From positions 1,550,001-1,614,000 of the forward strand of contig NZ_CP019791.1 of NCBI RefSeq assembly GCF_002007645.1: a stretch of DNA of 64,000 nucleotides, read 5' to 3'. Shown piece after piece: positions 27,391-36,305 of the stretch (the first letter of the stretch is position 1; the number at the start of each line of letters is the position of its first letter). This stretch comes from Anaerohalosphaera lusitana (GTDB lineage: Bacteria; Planctomycetota; Phycisphaerae; Sedimentisphaerales; Anaerohalosphaeraceae). A program made the position numbers and the translations under genes. A model generated the notes under the pieces. It saw nothing but the letters and a program-made list of their open reading frames with translations, had not been told where the DNA came from and did not search any database.

Positions 27391-30252
27391 ATGAAAAAAC
27401 TGTTAATTTTGATGACGGCCTTGACGCTCACGGCCCTTGTTCCAGCCGCTGAACAGGGTGGCACAGGCGAGCGTTTCTGGCTTAACTATGTCAAGTCCAG
27501 GGCTGCACAGCGGCTGCCCGGCGTTCCTGGTGTTTATTCCAGCACCAACAAGGACAAGCCCGAAGACGTAAAACTTCCTCAACTGGAAAACGTTGACTGG
27601 TCCTTTAGAACGTGGAAGCCTGACCTGGTCGATACGGAAGTACTCGTCGCCGTTGCAGGGACCGGATCTGGCTTTACTCTTTATGTTGACAGCGACCAGG
27701 ACCGTGACCTTACAGACGAAGTCGCACATGAGTCCTGGCTGAACGAGTATTCATCCTGGTATTTCGGTCCCGCACAGGTCATCCTCGAAACTGCGAACGG
27801 CCCGGTTACCTATCATCTGAATATGCGTCTGAGTGCTGGCAATCGAAGTCGGCCGTACCTTTCATTAGTCACGGGCTGCTGGTACGAAGGAACCGTTGTC
27901 GTAAACGGCAAAGAGAAAAACTGCATGATCGTCGACGTGGACTCCAATGGTGTTTTCAATGATCTGAACCCCGGCGGCAGAAGCGACAGGATAGCCATCT
28001 TCGAAGACGGCACCGGCTCGCCGATCCCCTTGACGAAGTATGTCCAGGTCGACGGCGAACTCTATACACCGACGGTTGCCAGAGACGGCAGCTACATCGA
28101 GATCGCCCCGGCTCAAAACGTCCCGTACGGCTATCTGGAAGTATCCGACAACCTAAGCGAGATAATCATATCCGGGACCAATGGCTATTTCCAGCCGGAC
28201 CTGGGCAAGGAACGCAAACTAAAGATCCCGGCGGGCGATTACATCGTCTCGCGCTGGTACATAAGTGACAAGGACAAGACCGGCCGCGAGTGGAGGCTCG
28301 GCCGCTACTCGAGCCAGAAGTCGGTAACGGTTGCAGAAGATGAAACCTCCGAACTCAACATAAGCTCCGACATCTATGCCTTCCTCGAAGTCTCCAGAAA
28401 AGGAAACGGGTACACCTTCAACCGCAGCATGATAGGTGCCGACGGCAAGTCTGTCGACCTGCGTATGGGCACCGGCGGCTACCCGCCAACACCCAAACTC
28501 CGCTTCCGAGACGCCTCAGGAAATTATGACAAAACCTTCAGCCTGGAATATGGGTGAGGCGGCACATGTTCGCTCTCGTGGCGAGAGCCCAAAAACGTAA
28601 AACTACCGATCATAGTAACCATCGAATCAGATACAGGTCCCTTCGACCTGAAAACAAATCCGTACTGGATAAAGAGCGATAACCGCACGATGCCCTTTGC
28701 GGGCGAGCAGATCGCGGTCAACGACATTCTTGCAGGCGACAAGTCCCTGGGCGACGCTGCAGATGCGCTTATCGCGGGCACGGACCTCAAAGACAACGAC
28801 CTCGACGGGCTGAAGGAGCATTCCAAAGAATCCGAATCCATGTGGGCCAGCGATGACCCCGTAGACTCACTCACGTTTCAGCTTGAAAGCTCGCAGGAAC
28901 TTGAAACGGTTTTCGTCTACAACTACAACCATCCATACCTGACCGGGTCCGGCATAAAAACCGCTGACGTTCAGGTCTGGCAGGACGGTTCGTGGAAGAC
29001 CGTCAAGAAGGGCTTCGAACTCGAACCCGCCCAGGGTTCGGAAGATTATGACATGCCCTCGGTGATCGAACTCGAACCCGTCAAGACGGATAAGGTGCGT
29101 TTCGCAAACCTGATCACCTTCAATGACGCAGCACCAATCGGTCTCAGCGAAGTCGCCTTCTACAAGGTCCGCGGCCCCGAGGCGATCCTCATTTCGCCCG
29201 AGGACGACGCGAAACTTCGCGTTTCCGACAGCATAACCCTTTCCTGGGCTCCGGGCAGAAATGCCCAGCAGCACGAGATCCACATCGGCGACAGCCCGGA
29301 CACCCTCGAATCGATGGGCACGCTAGAGACCGAGTCCGCCATCGTCAACGGCCTGGAACGCGGCAAGAAGTACTACTGGCGAGTCGATTCAATCGACGAA
29401 CAGGACAACGCCCATGCCAGCAGAATCCGCAGCTTCCAGCTAGCCGGCGACATCGTCGGTCACTGGGTTTTCGACGGCCTTGAGGACGGCTTCGCCCCCG
29501 ACGCGGTCGGCGAACGCGATGCCGAACTATCAGGCAACGCATCCATTGCCCCTGATGCGGGCAAATACTGGAGCGCCCTAAAGCTCGACGGCAAAAGCAG
29601 TGCAAAGATCCTGCCGCTCAATCTTGAATCTGACGGCGTGACCATCACCGGCTGGATCAAAGCTACCGAAAAGCCCTCAGGCGTGACAGGTCTTATGATG
29701 ACCCGCGATGCGGGCACCGTCGCAGGCATAAACCTGCTCGGATCGGAATTACGCTATCACTGGGACCAGGGCAACTGGGACTGGGGTTCAGGCCTGGATA
29801 TACCCACTGGCCAGTGGACCTTCGTAGCACTTGTCGTCCAGCCGCAACAGGCCACGCTCTACATGCACGACGGCAATGAAATGCAGTCATCCGTCCACAT
29901 GGGCCCTCACTCCGCTGAGGAATTCTACGGCGACTTCGGTCTGGGCCTCGACCCCGGTCGAAACGATCGTTACTTTACAGGCCTTATGGACGATGTCCGC
30001 GTATACGACTACTCGCTCAAGCCCAACGAAGTCGAATCGGTTTGCAAGAACGAGTCCATGCCCTCAACCGGCGAACTCGCTGTCGTTGGCGTCGAACGTT
30101 CAAAGCTTGAACCTATGTCCGAGCAGGCCGGCGACACCGGAGAACAGTCAGCCGATGACAAAAACAACATGCTGCCCGTTCTCACCATCGTCGGCATCAT
30201 CGCCGGCATAGGCATCTTCAGCGCCTTCGTCAAACGAGGCAAATCCGACTAG
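27391..30252 (+). CDS. Exported selenoprotein with in-frame UGA (Sec389), discoidin-like, FN3-like and LamG modules, C-terminal anchor
   Basis: 953 residues when UGA 28555-28557 is read as Sec. Start ATG 27391 (GAAAGG upstream). A signal peptide (to about residue 20) is followed by beta-rich repeats that match the gene at 36306. The Sec motif is L-E-Y-G-U-G-G-T-C then S-W-R-E-P-K-N-V. After it come a discoidin-like region (about 480-600), an FN3-like segment ending Y-Y-W-R-V-D-S (about 600-665), a LamG-like domain (about 685-880) and a single membrane helix (about 925-945) before K-R-G-K-S-D. The protein is thus anchored with Sec outside the cytoplasm. It lies 39 nt after the previous selenoprotein, probably in the same operon. 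The second fragment (from 28690) stays in the same frame, arguing against a decayed gene. Confidence 0.85.
28558..28588 (+). promoter_or_regulatory. Bacterial SECIS element (copy 2)
   Basis: 14 nt after the UGA, GCUCUC/GAGAGC encloses GUGGC (28578-28582). Compared with copy 1, two stem positions changed on both sides at once (U-A to C-G and A-U to U-A), while the loop is unchanged. Confidence 0.87.
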
Positions 30253-30261
30253 TACGACCAC

Positions 30262-30304
30262 AGGCCCTTTCCTGACCACTCATCAGGAAGGGCCTCTTCT
30301 TTTC
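30262..30304 (+). terminator. Intrinsic terminator
   Basis: AGGCCCTTTCCTGA pairs with TCAGGAAGGGCCT (one bulge), followed by CTTCTTTT. It ends the operon of the two selenoproteins ahead of the next gene. Confidence 0.8.
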
Positions 30305-30327
30305 ACATTTCAGAAAGGAAACAACAA

Positions 30328-32766
30328 ATGCAGATACGCAGAATACTAACCCTCACAACTCTCGCCGTCCTTTTCACCACGGGTCTGACCACAGCCGAAA
30401 CAAAAACTTTTACCTGCAAAGGCACCGTCCTCGACACCGAGAACAACCCTATCGATGGGGCCGAGGTTATAAACTATGAGATCGGAATGGATCTAGAAAC
30501 ACGCGCCCTCACCACTTACGGCAAAACCTCCGGTAACACCGGCCCTGATGGTGCCTTCGAATTTACTAATAACACAGAAGACGAAAAAGGCAATTCCGTC
30601 TCCGTCGCGAACATCATAGTTGCCCGAAAGGAAGGCTATTCTCTCGGCTGGCTCCAGTGGCAAGGACCCAAGGATAAAAATGAGAATATTATCCTGAAAG
30701 CCCCCAAAAACCTAGTCGGTCGCATCGTCGACGAAAACGGCAAACCCATCGAGAACGCCGACATCAGTGTGATCATCCTCGGTCCCCCAAGCGACCCCTC
30801 CATGTTTCTCATCAATCCCCAGGCAATGCCCTTCCTGCAAGACAAGACCGATTCACAGGGCAATTTCAATATTACCGGCCTGCCTTCCGAGTGCGCTGCA
30901 GATTTCAATATCAGCAAAGAAGGCTATGCCTCCATTTCCACCTTCACCGTCAATTCGGGCCAGCCGCCGCGTCCGACCTATGACGCAGGCACCGAAGAAA
31001 TCGAACTCACTCTCCCACCAGAGAGCATCATCAAGGGTAAAGTCATCTCATCTGCCGACGGCTCACCTGTGCCCAACGTAAAAGTCGCAGCCGTCGAGCC
31101 GGGCTATAACATTACAAAACCTAATAATTTTGCCACCACCAATGCCGATGGCAGCTTCACGATCAAAGCACTTGCCCCCAACGATTATGAGTTGATGCTT
31201 GCCACGGACGAAGAAGCAGGATATATCGCCGATAAAACCAAACTTTCTGTCGTAAAGGCTCAGACGCTCAAAGATATTGAGATCCAGGCCTCCCAGGGCG
31301 GTCTGCTCGAAGTCAAGGTGACCGACTCCCAGACCAACGAACCCATGCCCCAGGTCTCAGTAAATCTCGCCCCGCAGTCGGGCGGCTCCATGGTGCCACT
31401 CCGTACGAACGCTGACGGCGTTGCAACCAGAAGACTCGCTCCGGGCGAATACAAGATAAATAACCTTTACATGAGCGGTATGGGATCAAAATCACCCGGT
31501 GAAACAATAACTATAAAGGAAGGCGAAACCACGAACTGGCAATATGAATTCGAAGGTCCGCCGACCGTCACTGGCACCATCACTGACCCCAGCGGCGAAC
31601 CTGTCTCAGGCGCCACTGTCTTTATCAGGCCGGGCGGGTCTGATATGGACACAACCGACGAACAGGGAAAATACAGCACAAGGTTTAGCTCACATACATA
31701 TAATAACACACCGAATTTCCTGATAGCAGCTCTCCCAGAGAAAAACCTCGCCGCTATCACCCAGGTCATGCGTGAAAGTCAAACCCAGGACCTGCAGCTC
31801 ACAGAAGGCATCACCGCCAAATGCCGCGTTATCGACGCCGAAGGCAAACTCCTGCAAAACGCAACCGTTCGTCCCTGGATCGAATACGAACGCGGCGCGT
31901 CCAGCATGTCCGAATCTGTCATCGAAAAGGATGGCGACACCTACGTCTGGAAAGCCATTCCCGCAGACGGCGACTTCCGCTTCGATATATACGCCGACGG
32001 CTACGGAAGCATCGATGCCGACATCGATCCGGAAAAGGCCGTCGATTTCGTAGTCGATCTGGGTGACATGACCCTTCCCCTCGCAGACAAAATCGTCTCA
32101 GGCGTGGTCCTCGACGCCGACCGCGAACCTGTCGGAGGCGCACGCGTCAGATTAAGCGGCGACAATCAGCCGAGTAGTTCTCGGGTCGAGACCGGCAAAG
32201 ACGGTAAATTCGAGTTCAAGGCCTGTGACGGACCGCTACGCTTGTACGCTTATACCAACATAGACAGCCGGCACCACTGGGGTGATATAAACCTCAAGCA
32301 GCCGACTGAAGATGTAGAAGTATTCATCAGTCCCAACGGGGCCCGAGGCGTGCATTTCGCCCGCAAAAAAGCTGAAGACATTTCTAACAAGCCGCTCGGC
32401 GACCTTGCCGCATTCGGCATCGACGCTCAGCCGGCCGGCAAAACCCTCGTATGCTTCTTCGACATGATGCAGCGCCCCAGCCGACACCTCGCGAAACAGC
32501 TCGCCGCCAAAGCTGATAATCTGAAACAGCAGGGCGTCAACCTGGTATTCGTCCAGTCCAGCAAAATAGACTCACAGCGCCTTACCGACTGGCTCGAGTC
32601 TCAGAAGATCGGCACCCCCGCAGGTATGATCAAATCCGACAACCCCGACGATACCCTCAAGCAGTGGGGCGTTGAAAACCTCCCCTGGCTGATCCTCACC
32701 GACACCGACAAAAATGTAACCGCCCAGGGCTTCCGCCTGACCAAACTGGACGAAAAGCTAGAATAG
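30328..32766 (+). CDS. Secreted carboxypeptidase-regulatory-like repeat protein with C-terminal thioredoxin-fold domain lacking CxxC
   Basis: 812 residues. ATG 30328 follows AAAGGA. After a signal peptide (to about residue 23) come five or six CarboxypepD_reg/Cna-B-like beta repeats (recurring G-x-V-x-D-x-x-G-x-P-V-x-G-A-x-V). The C-terminal 115 residues (from about 700) read as a thioredoxin/redoxin fold: KTLVCFFDMMQRPSRH, then a helix, NLVFVQSSKID and WGVENLPWLILTD. Where active thioredoxins have CxxC, this one has no cysteine, so it may act as a binding or scaffold module. In position it follows two selenoproteins and could be their partner, though a terminator separates them. The role is inferred. 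Confidence 0.8.
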   Translation: MQIRRILTLTTLAVLFTTGLTTAETKTFTCKGTVLDTENNPIDGAEVINYEIGMDLETRALTTYGKTSGNTGPDGAFEFTNNTEDEKGNSVSVANIIVARKEGYSLGWLQWQGPKDKNENIILKAPKNLVGRIVDENGKPIENADISVIILGPPSDPSMFLINPQAMPFLQDKTDSQGNFNITGLPSECAADFNISKEGYASISTFTVNSGQPPRPTYDAGTEEIELTLPPESIIKGKVISSADGSPVPNVKVAAVEPGYNITKPNNFATTNADGSFTIKALAPNDYELMLATDEEAGYIADKTKLSVVKAQTLKDIEIQASQGGLLEVKVTDSQTNEPMPQVSVNLAPQSGGSMVPLRTNADGVATRRLAPGEYKINNLYMSGMGSKSPGETITIKEGETTNWQYEFEGPPTVTGTITDPSGEPVSGATVFIRPGGSDMDTTDEQGKYSTRFSSHTYNNTPNFLIAALPEKNLAAITQVMRESQTQDLQLTEGITAKCRVIDAEGKLLQNATVRPWIEYERGASSMSESVIEKDGDTYVWKAIPADGDFRFDIYADGYGSIDADIDPEKAVDFVVDLGDMTLPLADKIVSGVVLDADREPVGGARVRLSGDNQPSSSRVETGKDGKFEFKACDGPLRLYAYTNIDSRHHWGDINLKQPTEDVEVFISPNGARGVHFARKKAEDISNKPLGDLAAFGIDAQPAGKTLVCFFDMMQRPSRHLAKQLAAKADNLKQQGVNLVFVQSSKIDSQRLTDWLESQKIGTPAGMIKSDNPDDTLKQWGVENLPWLILTDTDKNVTAQGFRLTKLDEKLE

Positions 32767-32795
32767 AGCGGACAAACTGACCTGAAACAGCCCCG

Positions 32796-32832
32796 GGCAA
32801 GGGTTTGCATCGCGCAGACCCTTGCCTTTTTT
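32796..32832 (+). terminator. Intrinsic terminator
   Basis: GGCAAGGGTTTGC-ATCGC-GCAGACCCTTGCC followed by TTTTTT, a strong rho-independent terminator after the repeat protein. Confidence 0.88.
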
Positions 32833-32880
32833 ACTTGTTATCGAACAGCTCCGTCCTTATCCCATGCAGCTCAAGCCCGA

Positions 32881-33726
32881 CTACTCGCCGGCCTTCTTGC
32901 TATCCTCATCGGTCCCGCTGTCGCTTTTCTCCCCGCCGCCCTTATCGAACACCGTCCCCATCTCCAGTGCCTGCGTCCCGCACTTCGTACACTCCAGGCA
33001 CCGGATACACTGCGAACTGTTCGGACTCTTATCCGGCACATGCCCGTAACTGCACATACTGTGACACCGCTTGCAGCTCGTGCACTTATAATCGTCCAGC
33101 TTCATCGAAAGAATGCTGAAGCGGTTCAAAAATCCGAACATCGCCCCCAGCGGACACAGCACCCGGCACCACGGCCGAACTGTGAAAAATATCGCCCCTA
33201 CGAACAGCACCACCACCGTCACCTTCAGCATGTTAGGCACGATTCCCCGCAGCAGTGCAGCCTCGAGCCCTCCAGCCGGACACCAACTACAGATAAACAG
33301 CGGATCGCTACTGCCAAAAAAATACGGTATCGCAAAAACCGTCCCGATTAGCACGACATACCGAAAATGCCCCATCCATGCCGGTATCCGCCACCTTGGC
33401 GTCTTCATCTTCGCCGCCAGATCCTGCATCAGACCGAACGGACACATCCACCCGCACACCATCGCCCCGAACAGCGCCCCGATCGCGACCACCGTTCCGA
33501 TTGCCACAAACGGTATCATCTGGATCGCACTGAACTGCGCCATCACCCCGATCGGACACGCAAACGTCGACAGCGGACATGCATAGCAATGAAACACCGG
33601 ACTGCAAACGCTGTGCATCCGCATCCCCATCGGATCCAGCCAGACCAGCAGAAACGCCGTCTGAAACCACATCCGCCACGGAACGATCTTCTCAAAAAAC
33701 TTTCGCGACTTCGATTTCTCTGCCAT
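32881..33726 (-). CDS. NapH/RdxA-type membrane polyferredoxin (4Fe-4S)
   Basis: About 281 residues from ATG 33726; ATG 33735 and GTG 33732 are alternative starts behind the same AAGGAG. Five or six membrane helices carry cysteine motifs: C-Y-A-C-P then C-P-I-G, C-G-W-M-C-P-F-G and C-S-W-C-P, W-C-R-V-L-C-P-L-G. Two ferredoxin-like clusters follow (CTSCKRCHSMCSYG and CIRCLECTKCG). NapH-family proteins pass electrons through the membrane to periplasmic acceptors. It ends in a polar Lys/Glu/Asp tail. It is encoded directly after the small membrane protein at 34008, a likely partner. As an exit route for electrons it could feed exported redox proteins such as the selenoproteins; this is speculation. 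Confidence 0.88.
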   Translation of the reverse strand: MAEKSKSRKFFEKIVPWRMWFQTAFLLVWLDPMGMRMHSVCSPVFHCYACPLSTFACPIGVMAQFSAIQMIPFVAIGTVVAIGALFGAMVCGWMCPFGLMQDLAAKMKTPRWRIPAWMGHFRYVVLIGTVFAIPYFFGSSDPLFICSWCPAGGLEAALLRGIVPNMLKVTVVVLFVGAIFFTVRPWCRVLCPLGAMFGFLNRFSILSMKLDDYKCTSCKRCHSMCSYGHVPDKSPNSSQCIRCLECTKCGTQALEMGTVFDKGGGEKSDSGTDEDSKKAGE

Positions 33727-33753
33727 GGACACCATGACTCCTTACTAGCTCGT

Positions 33754-34008
33754 TCACGTAGGACAGGCTTCAGGAGCTTCCTCGGCCTCCCCGTAAGTCT
33801 TTCGCAGTTTACCTTCCTCGTCTCGCTCAACTCCCCCGATCGTCACCTGCTTCACGATCACCGGCTCGGCCACAGTCGCGGGCTCACCGGCCGTCCCCTC
33901 CTTCGGAAACAGCGTCGCCGCATTTATCTCAGCACCGAAGTACCAGACCGCGGCACCGCCACCCAGCACCACCAATGCGATAAAGATCCTCAAAACTTGA
34001 TTATTCAT
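33754..34008 (-). CDS. Small membrane-anchored protein ending in Cys-Pro-Thr before UGA
   Basis: 84 residues from ATG 34008 to a UGA at 33756-33754. One N-terminal membrane helix (about residues 6-26) is followed by a short exported domain and the tail E-A-P-E-A-C-P-T. The UGA could be a normal stop. Read as Sec it would give C-P-T-U-T-S and then UAG at 33747-33745, a CxxU redox motif at the very end. A small stem (CATGG/CCATG) starts 18 nt after the UGA but overlaps the next gene's start region and does not match the SECIS copies elsewhere. I annotate the short form and flag the longer one. The pairing with the polyferredoxin gene suggests a redox role. Confidence 0.65.
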   Translation of the reverse strand: MNNQVLRIFIALVVLGGGAAVWYFGAEINAATLFPKEGTAGEPATVAEPVIVKQVTIGGVERDEEGKLRKTYGEAEEAPEACPT

Positions 34009-34176
34009 AGCCAAACCCAAATTGAAACTGTAAAAAAGCTGCTATGCCGTATTTTATCTATATCTTATACACAAAACTGTGCTTTCTGTCTACAACAATT
34101 CGTGTTATTATTGTATCGCATAGCCTGCTTTTCCGGCTGACGATCCAGTAATAAAAAATCCTGCCCCGCCTTCCCT

Positions 34177-34205
34177 TTGACTTATCCACCGCTCATGTGT
34201 ATGCT
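34177..34205 (+). promoter_or_regulatory. Promoter of umuDC
   Basis: TTGACT, 17-nt spacer, TATGCT, about 30 nt ahead of the umuD start. An inverted repeat overlaps it. Confidence 0.6.
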
Positions 34206-34215
34206 GTTGATGAGC
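34191..34215. promoter_or_regulatory. Candidate SOS operator overlapping the -10 box
   Basis: GCTCAT ... ATGAGC inverted repeat with a 13-nt spacer straddles the -10 element of the umuDC promoter. It matches neither the E. coli nor the Bacillus LexA box, so a lineage-specific LexA site is possible. Confidence 0.4.
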
Positions 34216-34235
34216 ATTCTTTTGGGGATTGATAA

Positions 34236-34661
34236 ATGTCGAAAGTGGATAAAATATGTAAGCCTGAATTCAGTGAACAGGCTCTGCCGGTCTTCACCGC
34301 CCGTATCTCAGCCGGGTTTCCTTCTCCAGCCGCCGACTACGAAGAGGGCAAGCTGGACCTCAATAAACACTTGATCAAGAACCCCCCAGCCACATTCTTC
34401 GTCAGGGTCACAGGCGACTCGATGGAAGGGGCCGGTATCTACGATGGGGACCTGCTGATCGTCGACCGCTCCGTCGAACCCAAGTCCGGCAAAGTGGTGA
34501 TCGCCGTCCTGAACGGTGAACTGACCGTGAAACGGCTAAGGGTATATCGAGGCAAATATTCACTGATAGCCGAAAACACTAACTATCCCGATATAAAAAT
34601 TTCCAGGGACATGGAATTTGAGGTGTGGGGAGTTGTTACAAATGTGATCCATCAGCTATGA
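34236..34661 (+). CDS. umuD: UmuD-like S24 peptidase
   Basis: 141 residues from ATG 34236 behind GGGG. The self-cleavage site is in R-I-S-A-G-F-P-S-P. The catalytic Ser is in [11 protein letters not shown] and the catalytic Lys in L-T-V-K-R-L. UmuD is trimmed after RecA activation and then joins UmuC in translesion synthesis. Its stop overlaps the umuC start by 4 nt (ATGA). Confidence 0.94.
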   Translation: MSKVDKICKPEFSEQALPVFTARISAGFPSPAADYEEGKLDLNKHLIKNPPATFFVRVTGDSMEGAGIYDGDLLIVDRSVEPKSGKVVIAVLNGELTVKRLRVYRGKYSLIAENTNYPDIKISRDMEFEVWGVVTNVIHQL

Positions 34662-35917
34662 GCGATATCTTTGCATTAGTTGACTGCAATAATTTCTATG
34701 CTTCCTGCGAGCGCGTCTTCCAGCCGTCTCTCAAGCACCGACCGGTTGTCGTCTTATCGAACAATGACGGCTGCATCGTGGCTCGCAGCAACGAGGCCAA
34801 GGCCTTGGGCATCGCGATGGGCACTCCTTATTTCAAGGCCGAAGACATCATCAAGAAATATAATGTTGCTGTCTTCTCTTCCAACTACGCCCTTTATGCG
34901 GACATGTCCAACCGGGTAATGCAGACACTGAGCCGGTTCACATCCGAAATGGAAATCTATTCCATAGATGAAGCGTTTCTTGCACTCGACGGCATTCAGG
35001 GAAGCCTGGACTCCTACGGAAGACAGATAAGAAGCACGGTCCTGCAATGGACAGGGCTTCCCGTCTCGGTGGGAATTGCAAGGACCAAGACACTTGCCAA
35101 GATCGCTAATCACCTCGCCAAAAAGTCCGACAAAGCAGCCGGCGTACTGGACCTGACCCAGCAAAGATATATAGACCACGCTCTCGCCAAGACCGATGTT
35201 GAAGATGTCTGGGGCGTGGGCAGAAGGATTGCTGCAAAGCTCAGGCGAGCGGGAATCACAACCGCCAGGAAATTAGCTGAATGTGATATCGACTGGGTCT
35301 TGAGAACCTTTTCGATCATGACCGTCAGAACTGTCCTGGAATTGCGAGGCCAAAAGCATTTTGGTCTTGAAGAGGTCCCGGAACCAAAAAAGAACATTAC
35401 CGTATCAAGGTCCTTCGGCAAAGAAATAGAAACCGTCGAGCAACTGCAGCAGGCCCTTACCCAGTATGCGTCCAGGGCAGGCGAGAAACTCCGCTGCCAG
35501 AATCAGTACGCCCAGATCTTGACCGCCTTCGCCATGAGTAATCGCTTCGACAAAAAGAATGCCTATTACGGCTCAGCCAGTTATATATTTGACTCAGCGA
35601 CAGACAGCAGCCTGGACCTGGTGGGGGCGGCTAACAAGCTGGTTGATGAAATCTACAGGGATGGGGTAAAATTCAAAAAGGCAGGAGTGATGCTGAACAA
35701 ACTGGCTACCTCGAAGAATTTTCAGCGAAACCTTTTCGCAGATAGGGAGGCCATCAGCAGAGACAGACGGCTCATGCAGGTCCTTGACAGGATCAACGAA
35801 CGAGGCAAGCAGGTGGCGTTTGCTTCCGAAGGAACGGTAAAGCCCTGGCAAACAAAGTTCGACCATAGATCCCCATGCTACACGACCCGCTGGGATGAAT
35901 TCGTCACAGTCGTATAA
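34658..35917 (+). CDS. umuC: UmuC-like Y-family DNA polymerase (Pol V)
   Basis: 419 residues from ATG 34658, coupled to umuD. The polymerase active site is visible as [17 protein letters not shown] and [10 protein letters not shown], and the steric region as [16 protein letters not shown] helix-hairpin-helix region ([18 protein letters not shown]) and the UmuC-specific C-terminal domain ([20 protein letters not shown]) follow. It bypasses DNA lesions with low fidelity. Promoter and operator lie upstream of umuD. Confidence 0.95.
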   Translation: MSDIFALVDCNNFYASCERVFQPSLKHRPVVVLSNNDGCIVARSNEAKALGIAMGTPYFKAEDIIKKYNVAVFSSNYALYADMSNRVMQTLSRFTSEMEIYSIDEAFLALDGIQGSLDSYGRQIRSTVLQWTGLPVSVGIARTKTLAKIANHLAKKSDKAAGVLDLTQQRYIDHALAKTDVEDVWGVGRRIAAKLRRAGITTARKLAECDIDWVLRTFSIMTVRTVLELRGQKHFGLEEVPEPKKNITVSRSFGKEIETVEQLQQALTQYASRAGEKLRCQNQYAQILTAFAMSNRFDKKNAYYGSASYIFDSATDSSLDLVGAANKLVDEIYRDGVKFKKAGVMLNKLATSKNFQRNLFADREAISRDRRLMQVLDRINERGKQVAFASEGTVKPWQTKFDHRSPCYTTRWDEFVTVV

Positions 35918-36018
35918 AGCTTCCAAAGGGCAACAAAACGTGATGTGCCGAACAAGCGAAACATTCGCCCGGATAGCTCTAAGTTGAAGTGATTTCGAGT
36001 GTGACTGTATTCAAAAAA

Positions 36019-36113
36019 TGGCGGAGGCGAATGGGAATCGAACCCACCCAGGACTTTCTCAGCCCAACACTGGTTTTGAAGACCAGGGGCACCACCAGGC
36101 ACCAATCACCTCC
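36019..36113 (-). tRNA. selC: tRNA-Sec (anticodon UCA)
   Basis: 95 nt including an encoded CCA. An 8-bp acceptor stem (GGAGGTGA with TCGCCTCC, one G-T pair), discriminator G, anticodon loop CTTCAAA with TCA at 36079-36077, a long variable arm and T-loop TTCGATT. The long acceptor and variable arm with UCA are diagnostic for selenocysteine tRNA. A T-run follows the CCA (36013-36018) and a good promoter precedes it. Confidence 0.96.
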
Positions 36114-36175
36114 GAGAGCAAGGTTCCGCGCCGACCGGCGGCGTCCGAAAACGCACTATCAGCCGAAACATCATA

Positions 36176-36203
36176 ATCATACCAGTTTGCAGTCATAAGT
36201 CAA
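36176..36203 (-). promoter_or_regulatory. Promoter of selC
   Basis: On the minus strand TTGACT, 16-nt spacer, TATGAT, giving a start near 36169 and a leader of about 55 nt before the tRNA. Confidence 0.75.
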
Positions 36204-36243
36204 CCCGAAAGGCCTTTTTTATGCAACTTATATATATTTATAG

Positions 36244-36271
36244 TTGAAACAACTCCCTTTTGCTTTATAAT
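36244..36271 (+). promoter_or_regulatory. Promoter of selenoprotein gene at 36306, divergent from selC
   Basis: TTGAAA, 16-nt spacer, TATAAT, start near 36278. The -35 boxes of this and the selC promoter are about 40 nt apart, so regulation may be shared. The ATG at 36279 is at the transcription start, supporting the later start at 36306. Confidence 0.75.
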
Positions 36272-36305
36272 TCAACGCATGTTCCTATTTCGGAGACCAC
36301 AAACC

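Noticed and set aside
28690-30252. Independent LamG protein gene
   Set aside because: No signal peptide or RBS at 28690, and the frame is continuous with the gene at 27391 across the UGA.
34775-34790. ATCGTGGCTCG in umuC resembling the SECIS loop
   Set aside because: No UGA upstream in the reading frame and the stem does not pair.
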